Shown one piece after another: positions 34,704 to 42,720 of a DNA stretch of 64,000 nt. The translations under genes were made by a program, and so were the position numbers. Under the pieces are notes generated by a model. The model searched no databases. It saw nothing but the letters and a program-made list of their open reading frames with translations, and was not told the DNA's origin. The stretch's first letter is position 1; every line of letters starts with the position of its first letter. The DNA comes from JBGLNJ01 sp041300525 (lineage in GTDB: Bacteria > Chloroflexota > Anaerolineae > Fen-1058): assembly GCA_041300525.1 (NCBI GenBank), contig JBGLNJ010000001.1:868001-932000 (forward strand). Reading direction: 5' to 3'.

Positions 34704-35338
34704 GAACCTGCGAAACCTATAATACCAGGAGAATTGGCATCTTTGCATATTCCCTGCCCCCACTTGGGGAGTTTCACCCATGCCGGGCAAATTTCTTCAT
34801 ATTTCTCTCGCTCTGTGGCAAAGTCCAGAATCACCAAATGAGATTTTGCATTGATGTAACGGTCAGGTTGAATGTATGTCATAGCAGTTTTGTCGGCAGA
34901 CAACTGATACCAGTAATCCTTAAATCCGCCAACTTGATTCCCCTTGGCAACATTCCAAATTGAGAATCCCACGCAAGACGAGTCATGAGACGCGCCTTCA
35001 CAAATCAAAGCCAAGTCATTCGGCAACCAGGTTTGGACAGACGATTCCATTCTCTGACCATTTGGATATGTCACCCAGCAACGCGGAAAATTGGCGCCGC
35101 CACCACCGTAACAATTTGCGACCAGATGGACGCGCCCATCAGGTGAAGTCACAGTATGTGTATACATCTCCACATCGCGGACAACTGGTTGAGACACGAG
35201 AGTCACAACTGGCGATGCCAAAGGACTAACAGTCCCTGGCGTCAGTACGGCACAACCAGCTACAAGTCCAGCCACGGCAAAGCCCAACACAAGCCACGCG
35301 AATCTATTCAGCTTTTGGTCATGTTGATGTTGCTGCAT
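34700..35338 (-). CDS. Lipoprotein of unknown function
   Basis: The protein has 212 residues. The signal segment WLVLGFAVAGLVAGC ends in a lipobox. The exported part holds TVTSPDGRVHLVANCYGGGG and three more Cys, and looks like one small beta-rich domain. I recognise no family. It is less GC-rich than its neighbours. The start is at 35338; the ribosome site is unclear. It is followed by the orphan promoter. Confidence 0.6.
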   Translation of the reverse strand: MQQHQHDQKLNRFAWLVLGFAVAGLVAGCAVLTPGTVSPLASPVVTLVSQPVVRDVEMYTHTVTSPDGRVHLVANCYGGGGANFPRCWVTYPNGQRMESSVQTWLPNDLALICEGASHDSSCVGFSIWNVAKGNQVGGFKDYWYQLSADKTAMTYIQPDRYINAKSHLVILDFATEREKYEEICPAWVKLPKWGQGICKDANSPGIIGFAGS

Positions 35339-35385
35339 CGCTCGTCAGTCATCCTTTGCATCTTGGCGTCTTTGCGTTAGAACTG

Positions 35386-36840
35386 TCACGGCAGCCCGTA
35401 CAGAATCACCCCGAAATCCGTCGCCACCGCCACGCGCCGTCCGTCCGGCGACCAGCCCACGGCGAACACGCCCCACGTGCCAACGTCCTCCTTGCGTGCC
35501 ACTTTGCCATCCACGACGAACTGCGCCGTGACCTTGCCATTCGGCGCGCCTTGTTCTGGGTCAAAGCCCGTCGTGCGGACGTAGGCCAATCGCCCATCGT
35601 TGAGCCACGCCGGAAAGCCAATCCGCTCGCCCGCCGGGTCGGCGCGCTCGACGCTTTGCTCCAGCGTCAAATCGCTGGACGGAAACGTGTTGACGATGAG
35701 CCAGTCCTTGAACGACTGGCCGCCGACGATTTCGTTGCGCGATGCGGCGCGATAGAAATACTTGCCCCGAGTCGGCGCAAGCCCGAAATAATCCACATCC
35801 AGACTGACCTGCCGCTGTGCGCCTCGACAGGTCACACGCTCTGCGTGCAGCGGATCACAATTCGGGCTGCTACGCGTGAGGTTTTCCAACTGGTCCGTCG
35901 TCAGATCCACTGCGTAAAAGTCATCGGTATAGTCCTCGACCGAAGGCGGCGCCGTGTGACTGCGGACGATGAGCCGGTCGTCAGCCAACCAGTCGCCCAG
36001 CCACACCGGCCGCGCGACGACGAGCCGCGCCGATTCGCCGCCTGCGCCCATCACGCCCACGGCCATTTCCGGCATAAGGCTTTTGATTCCCGACTGTGCC
36101 TCGAACGCGATTCGCTTTCCGTCGGGCGACCAGACCGGATGGCGCGCCGTGTCAAACGCCGTGCCGGACGACCAGGCCACCAGCGGCAGCATGACCAGGT
36201 CTACCAGGCGGCGCGCGCGTTGACCGCTGGCGTCCACACGCCAGAGTTGCCCGCCACCCATTCGCGGGTCGGCATCCGGCTCGCGCACGACCAGCTCGCA
36301 CGTAGCGACGAGCGTGTTCCCATCGGGCGACCACGCCAGGTCTTCGCACACACCGCCGAGCAGTTTTGTTGTGTATCCGCCCGCGAACGACCACACGCCC
36401 TGCCGCTCTGAATCCATGTCACCGCCAGAGACGCCCGCGATGCGCTTGCCGTCGGGCGACCACGCCACCATCCCCACACGGCCATCGTCCGTCGCCAGCT
36501 CGAACGATTCGCCGGTGCGCGAATCCACAATGTAGGTCTGCGCCAGGGTATCGGCCCAGAACGTCATCGCCACAAAGCGGCTGTCCGGCGCCCAGATCAC
36601 CTCGCCGCGCGCCCAGCCCGTGCCGAGAGTGTTTTCTAACTGGACGTTGAGGCTTGCCGATACCGTGGGCGTCGGCCCTGACTTGGCGGCGACGGTTGGC
36701 GGAATGGTCGGCGACTGCGGCAGCGTCGGCATGGGAGTGGGTGTGGGCGGCAAGGGTTCGCTCTGGCAACCGGCTATCCCGATTGCCATCGCAAGCACAA
36801 CCCACGACCACTTCTGCAATCTGCGTCTTGCGACTTGCAT
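35386..36840 (-). CDS. TolB/WD40-like beta-propeller lipoprotein
   Basis: The protein has 484 residues. A signal ends in the lipobox GIAGC, then a Thr/Pro linker, then repeated PD40-type blades with the WSPDG motif (VAWSPDGKRIAGV, LAWSPDGNTLVAT, PVWSPDGKRIAFE, GWSPDGRRVAVA). Such propellers bind proteins or glycans at the cell surface. The ATG at 36840 lies inside a 7-base repeat array, and codons upstream to 36867 are repeat-coded as well, so the exact start is uncertain. No partner gene is evident. Confidence 0.75.
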   Translation of the reverse strand: MQVARRRLQKWSWVVLAMAIGIAGCQSEPLPPTPTPMPTLPQSPTIPPTVAAKSGPTPTVSASLNVQLENTLGTGWARGEVIWAPDSRFVAMTFWADTLAQTYIVDSRTGESFELATDDGRVGMVAWSPDGKRIAGVSGGDMDSERQGVWSFAGGYTTKLLGGVCEDLAWSPDGNTLVATCELVVREPDADPRMGGGQLWRVDASGQRARRLVDLVMLPLVAWSSGTAFDTARHPVWSPDGKRIAFEAQSGIKSLMPEMAVGVMGAGGESARLVVARPVWLGDWLADDRLIVRSHTAPPSVEDYTDDFYAVDLTTDQLENLTRSSPNCDPLHAERVTCRGAQRQVSLDVDYFGLAPTRGKYFYRAASRNEIVGGQSFKDWLIVNTFPSSDLTLEQSVERADPAGERIGFPAWLNDGRLAYVRTTGFDPEQGAPNGKVTAQFVVDGKVARKEDVGTWGVFAVGWSPDGRRVAVATDFGVILYGLP

Positions 36841-36852
36841 CTTGCCTCTTGC
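36811..36852. repeat. 7-base tandem array at the start of the propeller lipoprotein
   Basis: Six units: CTTCTGC, AATCTGC, GTCTTGC, GACTTGC, ATCTTGC and CTCTTGC. It encodes the basic residues before the signal peptide. Confidence 0.7.
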
Positions 36853-36888
36853 CGCGACACGGGACAACCCACCACGCGAGGGTCGCTC

Positions 36889-37617
36889 CTACTCGACCGC
36901 CACCTCAATCCGCTTGTTGATCTTTCCCTTGCTCTTGTAATCCACCACACGGATGCGGCCGACTTCGCGCGTGTTGGCGACGTGCGTTCCGCCATCGGCC
37001 TGCAAGTCCAGTCCGACGATTTCGACCGTCCGCACCTGAGCGATGCCTTCCGGCAGCAAATTGATCTTGGTGCGAATGAGGTCGGGAATCTGGAACGCCT
37101 CTTCGCGCGGCAGAATCTTGACCCGCACATCGCGCGCGTTGGCAACTTCGAGATTGATCTTTTCCTCGATCTCGCGCACGAGTTCTTGGCGCATCGTCTC
37201 GAATTCAAAATCCATCCGCCCGCGCAGCAGCTCCATGTTGCCGCCCGTCACCGACGCGCCATAATCGCGAAAGATGACGCCGCACAAGATGTGCATGGCG
37301 GTGTGAGTGCGCATCAACGAGTAGCGCCGCTCCCAATCAATTGCGCCGTGAACCTTCGCTCCAACATCAAGCGGAACGCCTTCGGCCTCATGCCACGCTA
37401 TGTCTCCGGCTTTACGCAACTTGTTCACCTTCAACGTTCTGCCTTCCACGCTCAACGTTCCAAGGTCGTTCGGCTGACCGCCGCCGCCCGGATAGAACGC
37501 CGTGCGGTCAAGCGCCACGGCATTGCCTTCCACTGTCCCCCGAAGGGGATCTATGGCCGTCACCGTCGCGTCGAATTCACGCAGGTAACTATCGGTTTGG
37601 TACAAGAGTTCAGTCAT
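36889..37617 (-). CDS. Free-standing alanyl-tRNA editing protein (AlaX-like)
   Basis: It hydrolyses mischarged Ser- or Gly-tRNA-Ala. The protein has 242 residues and corresponds to the editing part of alanyl-tRNA synthetase, with the zinc motif HxxxH in MRTHTAMHILCG and the second site in DGGTHVANTREVGRI, where the usual Cys is Thr. The N-terminal beta-barrel (FDATVTAIDPLRGTVEGNAV, then TAFYPGGGGQPNDLG) is present, so it is the longer AlaX type. The ATG at 37617 has AAGGAGG upstream. The next gene downstream begins after a short repeat-bearing gap. Confidence 0.88.
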   Translation of the reverse strand: MTELLYQTDSYLREFDATVTAIDPLRGTVEGNAVALDRTAFYPGGGGQPNDLGTLSVEGRTLKVNKLRKAGDIAWHEAEGVPLDVGAKVHGAIDWERRYSLMRTHTAMHILCGVIFRDYGASVTGGNMELLRGRMDFEFETMRQELVREIEEKINLEVANARDVRVKILPREEAFQIPDLIRTKINLLPEGIAQVRTVEIVGLDLQADGGTHVANTREVGRIRVVDYKSKGKINKRIEVAVE

Positions 37618-37710
37618 GGCACCTCCTTGCATATTGCAGGCAACAAGCCGCAGGCGACAGGTCACGCGCTGTGGGATGTGCGCCTTGCGGCTCGCTACCT
37701 GTCCTGGAAT

Positions 37711-37744
37711 AAAAACGCTCCCGCCCCACAAGGGACGAGAGCGG
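37711..37744 (-). terminator. Terminator after the metallo-beta-lactamase-fold gene
   Basis: On the minus strand a GC-rich imperfect hairpin (CGCTCTCGTCCC with GGGGCGGGAGCG) is followed by TTTTTATT. It lies about 34 bases after the stop at 37778. Confidence 0.65.
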
Positions 37745-37777
37745 GGCGATCAACTTGGGCCATCACGCAAGGGCAAT

Positions 37778-38629
37778 CTACTCGCGCGCCTTGCGCTTGT
37801 GGCCATCCGTTGCTCGGTCATAGAGCCACAGCAAATTACCGACGTGCAATTGCTGTACCAATCCATTCAACGCAATCCGGCTCTTGCCGCACGACTCGAG
37901 GCTGATCTCGCGCATGGCTTCGCGCGGTTTCTTGGCCGCCAGGGCCTTGGCCACGCGATTCTGGATCGCTTCCAGGTAATCCACGCTACTGTCAACCGCC
38001 TCGCCGATTTCGCCGCGCAGAACGACTTCGCCGTGCCCCTGAACGATGTTTTCCAGCGCCAACCCGCGTATCTTTTTCAGCGATTCGATAAACACGGTGG
38101 GATCGCCGTCCACGATGTAAGGCACCGGCATCAAGGTATCGGCGGCGAACAGGGTTTTATCTTCCTTGACATACACCATGATCGAGTCCGGCGTGTGGCC
38201 TGGCGAATGGATAAGCTGCAACGTCTTGTCGCCCATCCGCAGCGTCATCTCGCCGTCCGCAAACACAACATCCGGCATGCGAACCTGCGCTCCGGCCAAC
38301 TCGGGCGCCTGCGCGCGGGCTGCCTCCAATCCCGCCGGCCCATGTTTCAGGAGCCATTCACGACAGAGCGCATGAGAGATAACTTGCGCATCGCGAAACA
38401 AATACGCGCCATACGTGTGATCAGCATGATAATGCGTCAAGATGACGTGGCCGATGCTGTCGCCGCCGCGCTTGGAAATGAACTCCATCATCTGCCGGGT
38501 TTCGCTGGGAAACGGCAGAGTATCAATAACTACTGCGCCTTCGGACGTCAACACGGCGCCCGCGGTCACCTGGGCATAGATGCCGCTGGTGAACACAAAA
38601 ATATCGTCAGAGATACGCTCACGCTGCAT
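37778..38629 (-). CDS. Metallo-beta-lactamase-fold hydrolase
   Basis: The protein has 283 residues. The metal motif is LTHYHADHTYGAYLF, later ligands are in LIHSPGHTPDSIMVY and FAADTLMP, and the last in VQGHGEV. No signal peptide is seen, so it is cytoplasmic and more likely a housekeeping hydrolase than a resistance enzyme. The C-terminal 80 residues are helical. The start is ATG at 38629. It is divergent from the sensor gene at 38881. Confidence 0.85.
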   Translation of the reverse strand: MQRERISDDIFVFTSGIYAQVTAGAVLTSEGAVVIDTLPFPSETRQMMEFISKRGGDSIGHVILTHYHADHTYGAYLFRDAQVISHALCREWLLKHGPAGLEAARAQAPELAGAQVRMPDVVFADGEMTLRMGDKTLQLIHSPGHTPDSIMVYVKEDKTLFAADTLMPVPYIVDGDPTVFIESLKKIRGLALENIVQGHGEVVLRGEIGEAVDSSVDYLEAIQNRVAKALAAKKPREAMREISLESCGKSRIALNGLVQQLHVGNLLWLYDRATDGHKRKARE

Positions 38630-38847
38630 TCGACTGCCTCACTGGGGATGGCTGTATAGGAAGCAGGATAACACAAAACAAGGGGCACTGTCAAGCCGAG
38701 TTTTCTGGCAATCCAATACTCTCAATCTCGCTGGAAGGGCCAATATCTTGACTCTTCTGTGGACTCGCCTCGTGGCCGAACCGAAACTCTTCCGTAATTT
38801 TGCTTCCGTCTGCCTGGTAGTATAATTACGGCAACCCACTGGCCGTT

Positions 38848-38876
38848 TTGGATTCGCAGGCCATACGGTGTATAAT
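38848..38876 (+). promoter_or_regulatory. Sigma70-type promoter giving a leaderless sensor transcript
   Basis: TTGGAT at 38848-38853 and TATAAT at 38871-38876 have a 17-base spacer. The ATG of the sensor gene is at 38881, only four bases after the -10 box, so the transcript would start at or inside the start codon region. Confidence 0.6.
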
Positions 38877-38880
38877 CTAG

Positions 38881-41628
38881 GTGATGAACTGGCTCCAAGA
38901 CATTGCGCGATCCCTTAGTGTTCCGCCAGGCGATCTGGTATACCACCTCCTCGTCCTGTTCGCCATTGAAGCGATAACCGTCATGGCATGGCAACATTGG
39001 CGAGTTGCCGGTCCACGCCGATGGTTCCTGGCTGCCATGGGCTTGACCGCAGGCCGCCTCGCGCTCATCCTGGCGGCTGCGCTGGCTGCACTGCGCGTCA
39101 TCCCCTCGATTGCCATCACCCCGCCACTCGAACGATTTGTCGAGGTCGTCAGCCTGGGATTGCTGGCGTGGGCATTCGTGCCGCTGCTGGCAAAACACAC
39201 ACAAGTGGGCGGCATTTGGGCAGTGGGGAATCTCATCCTGGCGACCGTCGCCTACGCCTGGTTCGCGCCACAATGGTTCGTCGCCTCCGGCGCAGGTCTC
39301 GGCTTTAACGGCTCGCCGCAAGACATCGTGTGGGGAGCTTGGGCGTTGGCGCTCTCGACACTGGCCATGCTCGGCTCACTGCTTCGGCGCCGGAATGGAT
39401 GGGCCACCAGTTTTGTTGCGTTTGCGCTGATGGCCGCCGGTCAAGCGTTGCACCTTTTATCGCCCGATAGACAAATTCACATGGCGGAATGGGCGCGGTG
39501 GGGAACGCTAACCGCCTACCCGTTGTTTGCCGTGCTGGTCTATACACACATCGTTGAAACGCGCCAAGCCGTGGCAGTTTCGGCTTCTCCCTTGCTTTTC
39601 CCCACCGGCTCGCCAGCGGAAAAGCCTGGCGTTGCCGACCTTTGGCCCGTGGCAGAAGCATGCCGCGCCGTGGCCGAAGCCAGCGACCTGCCCCTTGCGC
39701 TTCAGCAAGCTGCTCAAGTGATTGCCAAGACTTTGAATGTTGACCTGGCCGCCATCGGCGTTCCGGGCAAATCGGCCGGCACGATAGAATTTGTTGCCAT
39801 CCATCACCCCGGAGCCGAGCCGCAACTGGGCACGGCTTTTCTGCTCGACAGCCAACCCACGATCAAGCATGCCATTTCGCATCAACGTCCGGCGGCTTTG
39901 ACGCAAAACACTGAAGCCATAGAACTGGCCGCATTGTTGGGCAACCCATCGCCGCACCTGATGCGGGTAGAGCCGCTCGTCTACAACCGCGAGACACTCG
40001 GCGTCCTGATTTTGAGCCGAGTCCATGACAACCTGGCTGGCGAGAGCCAGGTCCGCGCTGCGCAAGCTGCTTGCGCCCACCTTGCCTCGGCGCTCGGAAT
40101 CGCGCGCAAGACCGAATCACTCGCGGGGCGCGCCGACGAGTTGGCCCGCTCACTGCGCGAAAGCGAAACGCGCGACGCGCGAATGCGGTCGGAACGCAAA
40201 GCGCAAATCGCGCAGAGCCAGTCCGACCTGCAGCAGGCAGAGGCGCAGTTCGCCGAAGCGCAAAAGCAATCGGCGCACTATCAAAAGCAGGCCGAAGAGT
40301 TGGCCGCGCTGATTGACCTGCACCTGCGTGACCAGGCGGAAGCGCCCTCGCCGGCAGGCTGGCAAGAGCAAGTGCGGCGATTGACCTTCGAGCGCGACCA
40401 GGCCATGTCTGAAATGCAGAGGTGGAAAGAGGAAGCCGAACAAGCTCTGGCGCTGCAAGCTCCGCTGGAAGGCGAACTCCAAAAAGCTCGGAAGCAAATC
40501 GGTCAGATCGAAGAGGAATTGGAGCAAGCCCAGCACGCCCTCACGCCAGTGGCTGGCGACGTCACAGCCCACGGCCTTCTCGTGAGCGATGCGCACGGGC
40601 AAGTGGTGGCAGCCAGCGACGCAGCCGCGCGGCTTTTGGGCAAGAACCGCAGCGCCCTCATCGGCCAGCCGCTGGCATGCGCCTGCCCGGACTTGCGCTG
40701 GAAGGAGAGGGTCGAGGACCTGCTCACAATAGCGGGCGGTTCGCCTTCCGCCCAAACGCCGATGCCATTCACGGCACAGTTTTCTGGCCGCAAACTCAAG
40801 GTGGAGATGGCTCAACTGGCAGCAGACGGCAACTCTTCGCCTGGCGGGCTGGTCGCTGTGCTGACTGTGCCGGGCGGTGCAGAGCAAGAATCTGAAAATC
40901 GCACTGAAGTGATCGCCAGCCTGGCCCAGGAACTCCGCACGCCGATGACGTCCATCAGCGGCTATACGGATCTGCTCCTCAAAGAGTCGGCAGGGATTTT
41001 GGGCGCGATGCAGCGCCAGTTCTTGCAGCGTGTCCAGGCCAACACCGAGCGAATGAGTGTGATGCTGAACGACTTGGTCCGGGTGACGGCCATTGACACT
41101 GAGCAGTTCAAGCTGGAGCCGGAACTGGTTAGCATTGTCGAAATCATCGAAGAAGCGATCATGGGCAATGCGTCGCAGTATCGCGAACGCAACGTGACGA
41201 TCCAACTCGATTTGGACGAGCATCTGCCGCCGTTGCGCGCGGACCGCGACAGCCTGTATCAGATTGTCTCGCATCTGTTGGCTAATGCCGGCCAATGCAG
41301 CCAGTCCGGCACCGCAGTGCTCGCCTCGGCGCACCTGGCCCAAGAAAAAAACTACTTGTCCGTCAGCGTCACCGATACCGGCGGGGGCATTCGCCAGACC
41401 GACCGGCAGCGGGTGTTCTCGCGACGCTACCGCGCCGATAATCCGCTCATCGAAGGTTTGGGCGACACCGGCATTGGACTTTCGATTGCCAGGACGCTCG
41501 TGGAAGCGCACGGCGGGCGCATCTGGGTGGACAGCGAGATGGGCCGCGGATCCACATTCACATTTCTGTTTCCAATCCTTCCAGCCTCTGATGAAGAGAA
41601 CCCTGGACTGAGCATGGGGTCAAGTTGA
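38881..41628 (+). CDS. Membrane sensor kinase-like protein lacking the phospho-accepting His
   Basis: Order in 915 residues: about seven membrane helices (1-225), a GAF domain (about 265-400), a coiled coil rich in Glu, Gln and Arg (about 410-560), a PAS domain (about 565-665), a HisKA dimerisation helix pair (about 675-745) and an ATPase domain (about 780-905). The H-box reads SLAQELRTPMTSISGYTDL: Gln683 stands where the phosphorylated His is expected. The ATP lid motifs DTGGGI and GDTGIGLSIA are intact, the N-box is altered (LLANAGQCS). It may act as an allosteric partner for another kinase. No regulator gene is next to it. The stop codon overlaps the LysM gene. Confidence 0.85.
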   Translation: MMNWLQDIARSLSVPPGDLVYHLLVLFAIEAITVMAWQHWRVAGPRRWFLAAMGLTAGRLALILAAALAALRVIPSIAITPPLERFVEVVSLGLLAWAFVPLLAKHTQVGGIWAVGNLILATVAYAWFAPQWFVASGAGLGFNGSPQDIVWGAWALALSTLAMLGSLLRRRNGWATSFVAFALMAAGQALHLLSPDRQIHMAEWARWGTLTAYPLFAVLVYTHIVETRQAVAVSASPLLFPTGSPAEKPGVADLWPVAEACRAVAEASDLPLALQQAAQVIAKTLNVDLAAIGVPGKSAGTIEFVAIHHPGAEPQLGTAFLLDSQPTIKHAISHQRPAALTQNTEAIELAALLGNPSPHLMRVEPLVYNRETLGVLILSRVHDNLAGESQVRAAQAACAHLASALGIARKTESLAGRADELARSLRESETRDARMRSERKAQIAQSQSDLQQAEAQFAEAQKQSAHYQKQAEELAALIDLHLRDQAEAPSPAGWQEQVRRLTFERDQAMSEMQRWKEEAEQALALQAPLEGELQKARKQIGQIEEELEQAQHALTPVAGDVTAHGLLVSDAHGQVVAASDAAARLLGKNRSALIGQPLACACPDLRWKERVEDLLTIAGGSPSAQTPMPFTAQFSGRKLKVEMAQLAADGNSSPGGLVAVLTVPGGAEQESENRTEVIASLAQELRTPMTSISGYTDLLLKESAGILGAMQRQFLQRVQANTERMSVMLNDLVRVTAIDTEQFKLEPELVSIVEIIEEAIMGNASQYRERNVTIQLDLDEHLPPLRADRDSLYQIVSHLLANAGQCSQSGTAVLASAHLAQEKNYLSVSVTDTGGGIRQTDRQRVFSRRYRADNPLIEGLGDTGIGLSIARTLVEAHGGRIWVDSEMGRGSTFTFLFPILPASDEENPGLSMGSS

Positions 41629-42692
41629 ACACAGTCACACCTGCCTCGTCTCGTAGCAGTGGGGGGCGGCAACTCTTGGGAGGAATTGCGGCCGGCATCG
41701 TCGTGGTGGCCACCGTGCTGGCCGGCGGATTGCTCGCCTCGCAAGAATCCAGTGGGCCAACACCCACGCTGGTTGCGCTGGCCACACCGGCCGTCATTGC
41801 AACTTTGCCTCCCGGCGCGTCGCCCACCCCAATGCCCGTGTCGCCCACCCGTTCGGCGTCTAACACGCCTGGCCCATCTGCCACGCCTATACCGACCATC
41901 GCCTGCCCGGTACCAGTCGGGTGGACAACCTATGTCGTGCGCAAGGGTGACACGCTCACTTATATCGCTCAGGCCAACGGAACAAGTATCTTTCTGATGA
42001 TCCAGGGGAATTGCCTGGTCAACCCGGATGTGACGCCAGGGCAAGTTTTGTATCTGCCGCCCATCCCGACTCGCGCCCCTGGGCCAACGCCCACACGAAC
42101 GCCGTGCGGCCCGCCTCTCAATTGGGTGATGTATCGCGTCCAGCCAGGCGACACACTCTATGGGTTGTCGCTGCGCTACGGCACAACAGTTTCCGCATTG
42201 GCGCAAGCCAATTGCTTGACCGGCTACACGCTGCGCGTCGGACAGGGACTATACGTCCCGCCCGTCGTCGTCATCCCACCGACGGCGACTCGCACACGCG
42301 CGCCTTCAGTCACGCCGTCTGCGACCCCTTCGGCCGGCATCACGCCGCCAACGCCCACTGCGACACCTTCGGCCAGCCCTACTCCGACGCGCACGCCGAT
42401 TGCCACCGCAACGCCTACCCTCGGCCCCAGCCCGACGCCGCCGTCGGTCACGCCGACCGTCACCGTCACATCGCAGCCCCCTACCCCCACGCCAACCGCC
42501 AGCCCGAGCGTATCACCTTCGGATACTCCGGAGCCACCGTCTGCGACGCCGACGTCCTCGCCGCCATCGTCCGCGACGCTGCCTCCATCCGCGACGCCTC
42601 CGCCGACTGCGACGCATCCACCGGCGGATACGCCTGTGCCGACGAGCAGCTTGCCACCGACCGTGCTCACGTCACCGTCGCCGGGGCCATAA
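41625..42692 (+). CDS. Membrane-anchored protein with two LysM domains and a Thr/Pro/Ser tail
   Basis: The protein has 355 residues. An N-terminal anchor (GGIAAGIVVVATVLAGGLLA) is followed by a linker, LysM 1 (TYVVRKGDTLTYIAQANGTS), LysM 2 (YRVQPGDTLYGLSLRYGTTV) and about 130 residues of almost pure Thr/Pro/Ser/Ala. It should bind the cell-wall glycan. Both LysM domains have two Cys each at matching places, perhaps disulfide bonded. TTG at 41625 overlaps the sensor stop codon (TTGA), which suggests coupled expression. The LCP gene follows after 28 bases. Confidence 0.78.
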   Translation: MNTVTPASSRSSGGRQLLGGIAAGIVVVATVLAGGLLASQESSGPTPTLVALATPAVIATLPPGASPTPMPVSPTRSASNTPGPSATPIPTIACPVPVGWTTYVVRKGDTLTYIAQANGTSIFLMIQGNCLVNPDVTPGQVLYLPPIPTRAPGPTPTRTPCGPPLNWVMYRVQPGDTLYGLSLRYGTTVSALAQANCLTGYTLRVGQGLYVPPVVVIPPTATRTRAPSVTPSATPSAGITPPTPTATPSASPTPTRTPIATATPTLGPSPTPPSVTPTVTVTSQPPTPTPTASPSVSPSDTPEPPSATPTSSPPSSATLPPSATPPPTATHPPADTPVPTSSLPPTVLTSPSPGP

Positions 42693-42720
42693 CGCACTGT
42701 GTCCCATTGCATACGTCATC

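Noticed and set aside
37618..37777. T-box or other riboswitch before the AlaX-like gene
   Set aside because: The hairpin and T-run on the minus strand are better placed as the terminator of the gene upstream, and no T-box sequence is seen.
40150..41511. 453-codon minus-strand frame over the sensor gene
   Set aside because: Shadow of the GAF/PAS/ATPase coding sequence; composition rich in His and Arg with no recognisable domain.
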